This document shows positions 61,241 to 64,000 of a stretch of 64,000 nucleotides of DNA, piece by piece. The notes below the pieces were generated by a model. The model saw only the letters and a list, made by a program, of their open reading frames with translations, did no database searches and was not told where the DNA came from. The stretch is from the NCBI GenBank assembly GCA_037039925.1, contig JAXRKP010000961.1:125001-189000 (forward strand). The letters are read 5' to 3'. Positions within the stretch are counted from its first letter, which is position 1, and every line of letters begins with the position of its first letter. The stretch is from Doris montereyensis (lineage: Eukaryota > Mollusca > Gastropoda > Nudibranchia > Dorididae). A program made the translations under genes and the position numbers.

Positions 61241-62929
61241 ATTAGTGTGGAAATCCGTTAGAAAAATGAAAGAAAAACCCAACTTTTCACTTGGATTTGC
61301 AAAAGAAATCAAAAGTACTCTCATCAACCATAAACAGATTTGTGGTTTCCCATCTAAAGAAGACAAAAACGTACAAAGTGGGTACTTGTACTGCAAAATC
61401 GGGACATTGGAGCATGCTTCGATGTCTAGAAGAGGTCAGAACACTTTAGTGCATACGTGACATTCGAAGAGGACGAGAGGGAGGGTGGGGGAGGGGGGGG
61501 AGAAGGGTGTGGTAGTGTTTGGGTTGGGGCTAAGAAATAAATCTAGAAATAAATGTTTTCAGTCTTGGTTTTTTTTTCCTTCATTTATTTCTAGGTTTAA
61601 TATAAAAAAGTTCATTTGCAGTATACGAAAGCGCTTGCTTGTACGTCCTGCCTTGCGGTACATGTAACATCGGCCAAAAAAGTATGTCAATCTGTTTTCT
61701 ATTTTTTCCAATCCAGTATTTTAAACTGGGCCCCTCATTTACTTTTATTTCTTAATCAAACATGACAAAAATTTATTTATTTCTACTGTAGTTTTTTATA
61801 CATTTTATATTTATCCTTGAGGTCTATAATCTTCTATATTTTTATCTCTCAATTGCGTTTTCGTTTTTATAAAGAAAACAGACTAAAGGTAATACACAGC
61901 ATGACATGCATGTTTTGGTTTTTAGCCATATATTTATAATGATCTTAAGAGGAGAAATGTACATGAAAAATTATTTCATTGATTTGAAAAATGTGCCAGG
62001 CTGATTTTTCTTCCTCTTAGTCATTTTATTTTATATTTTGACACGGCCCATTAAGATCTTTACTTACAGTTAGCTCTACATTCCCCGCTTGGGATGACAG
62101 GGTTTGATTTCTATGAGAATTGTATCATATGAAGTACATTTTTGATATGTTGTGATCTGTCATTTTAAAAATCCTTTTTAAGGTCAGTGATATAGTATTG
62201 TTGTGATAAGTGAGGAGGAAATAGGTTGTAGAGTCAAAGCAAGTGATCAGGTGCCCTGCCTTTTAGGGCTCATTTCTCAAAACTAAATTCTTGATACCTT
62301 TTGACCCTGTCTTTCCTATTTTTACAATATATGAAAGGGTGAGAGGATAATCTTTCTCAAGCATACGTAAGATATATATTAATATTTATAGCACTGTAGT
62401 TATTTTTATCATTGGAGCCTTAGTTTATGCCTAAGGATTCTCTGAAAGATATCAATGTTGTTTTTTCCAAGTAGATTATTCAATGTTTTTTAACTTTGAA
62501 ATTTAGTATCATTTGAGATCTGTTTATTTATAGATTTTTTTTTTTTTTTTAAGTAGTGCTACGGCATAGGTGATATATGTCTAAATGTTGTGTCATTTAG
62601 TAAGAGTGTATTGGATCTCAATATAACCCAAGACACATCATACGCAATTTTCATTATAATTCTAGATCCATGGGTCAAATTCAGTTTTTTGAGATTTCTG
62701 ACTATGAGAAATTTTGTACCCGCTTTTGTAACACATTTAATATTGGTTTTTGATGATCTTGTTCATTTTGTTATTGTGCATTACTTTTCAATGAAGATTA
62801 TTTTTTCATTGACATAAATAAATCTCATTAAACTTATCCTTTTGTCCAAGTATATTTTTTTCTTCTTCTGACATAGATGGGGGTTTTTTATAACCTATTT
62901 TGTTTACTGGGTGGAGGGAAACACATGAT
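61241..62929. other. Intergenic, no recognised feature
   Basis: AT-rich. Frames here carry no known domain and no paired splice sites. Confidence 0.35.
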
Positions 62930-63065
62930 AGCGGGCGATTACGGGGCCGCTGGTAGGTCCTTCTTCTTTGTATTCACTCTTTCACTTATCTTTCATCTTG
63001 CTGTTTCCTTTTATTCTTATTCTTGAGATCACAGCATATGTTGGACAGGGTAAATGTCAATGAAG
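62930..63065 (-). repeat. Dispersed short repeat, family A, inverted copy
   Basis: GCGGGCGATTACGGGGCCGC, TGGTAGGTCCTTCTTC, TCATCTTGCTGTTTCC, TTGAGATCACAGCATATG and GGACAGGGTAAATGTCAATG: the clearest inverted copy, complete from end to end. Confidence 0.6.
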
Positions 63066-63295
63066 AAGCACCCTGATATTCTTCTTCTTTTTTTGCCTTC
63101 TAGTTCCTGTGGAGCACAGGCCATCAACATAAGAGCCGCCAGTGATCCTATTCTGCACCAACGTCTGCAACTCTTCCCATGTATTACTCCATCTCGCGAT
63201 CTCCGTCTCAATCTCTTTACTCCAGGTCATTCTTGGTCGCTCTCTAGATCTTTTCCCTTGTGGATTCCATGTCGTCAAGCTTTGTCTAAAGGAAC
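63057..63295 (-). mobile_element. C-terminus of a second LINE family
   Basis: The minus-strand frame TTWNPQGKRSRERPRMTWSK followed by WEELQTLVQNR and YVDGLCSTGTRRQ is the C-terminal signature of LINE reverse-transcriptase proteins common in molluscs and cnidarians (TWNPQGKRxxGRPRxTWRR, then VxxLCS). It ends in (AAG)n-like sequence near 63080. It is 5' truncated and unrelated to the 44-kb element at this end. Confidence 0.75.
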
Positions 63296-64000
63296 AAAAA
63301 AGGACAAAATCTCGGAAATGAAATCTTCATACCTTGATTTACTCACTGCAGCAGAATTAGAGTAAAATTTGGTTAAAAAAGAACTCACTCGCAATAACAA
63401 AACAAAACACTGTTATGAAATGTGAGCAATAAGTCGTAGAAAGGATTTTAAGTCACATGGAAATAGCAGTCGTTTTTTTTTTTCATTTTTAGTATGGATT
63501 AAAGTAAATCTATCAGGTAAAGAGTTAATAGTAAAAAGGAAACCCACACTTTCTGATGAAATGGCAATTTTCACGCTCATCGACAATTTCAAATTCTGTC
63601 AAAGTCCTAGCGGCATGAGCATGAAATCAATTTATTTTCTTTAAAACTATTAACAACTCGGTCAATATTCTATTCCATGAGATAAGCTAAAATTTAATGC
63701 AAGAACAACTTACTGTTACTGAGCCTTGCCTTCAAACATGCAGGTCTCATTCTCAAACATCGAAAGCTGCCGCCTTCATTTTATTTACCCCTGTAAAATA
63801 AGACAAGAACACACTGACAAGAGAAATTGTGTCTAGATGTAGCATTGATGACTTTAAAATATAACGTTAAATACATCACCTTAAAATCAAAGATTGAGTG
63901 GTTGACTTTAATTTCAAAATCATGTATGCCACAGTGATACTCAGGAACTGAGTCAGTTCGATATTCTGAAGGAGAAGAAGGCGGTGGACATGTGGTTACG
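63296..64000. other. Intergenic, no recognised feature
   Basis: No gene or repeat family recognised up to the end of the window. Confidence 0.35.

Noticed and set aside
61032..61460. 142-codon Cys/Val/Phe-rich frame resembling a membrane protein
   Set aside because: It is the translation of a T/G-rich minisatellite followed by unrelated sequence; no splice sites or family resemblance.

Overview
This is animal genomic DNA. It has split genes with long introns, GT-AG splice sites, long (GA)n, (TA)n and (CA)n arrays, tRNA-derived SINEs and APE-type LINE copies. The protein repertoire and repeat style fit a lophotrochozoan, most likely a gastropod mollusc; that placement is inferred, and I cannot name the species.

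Two genes can be assembled by eye. On the minus strand (about 29.9 kb down to 12.3 kb) lies a PPP1R14-family (CPI-17/PHI-1-like) inhibitor of protein phosphatase 1. A first coding exon (29555-29902) carries the conserved phospho-threonine context LTAKYG. Exons at 15261-15340 and 13218-13256 continue the inhibitory domain. Three candidate last exons follow, at 12308-12460, 12083-12203 and 5581-5697. On the plus strand (30246 to 58091) lies an LRP11-like single-pass receptor: signal peptide, MANSC domain, EGF-like module, degenerate LDLa-like module, a long Asn/Gln/Ser/Pro-rich stalk, a transmembrane helix and a short tail ending DYLINGMYL. The first coding exons of the two genes face away from each other, 343 bp apart.

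The rest is introns, flanks and repeats. A LINE family occurs at 8.29-9.97 kb (+), 40.13-40.34 kb (-), 41.55-43.17 kb (+) and 44.05-47.28 kb (-). A CR1/L2-like LINE tail sits at 34.8-35.2 kb and an unrelated LINE C-terminus at 63.06-63.29 kb (-). There are three tRNA-derived SINE families, a short dispersed family with at least eight copies, a 48-bp minisatellite at 10.7-11.2 kb, and a 57-60-bp minisatellite at 47.3-48.2 kb that dissolves into (CT)n/(CTT)n. Two GA arrays lie in the CT orientation.

Most recognisable coding exons need at least one single-base correction to keep the conserved frame. Together with phase-preserving replacement of satellite segments by (CT)n, (CTGT)n and (CTT)n, this suggests residual long-read (probably nanopore) consensus error rather than two independent pseudogenes. 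That is an inference. No CRISPR, operon or bacterial feature is present, and I found no convincing new multi-gene system.
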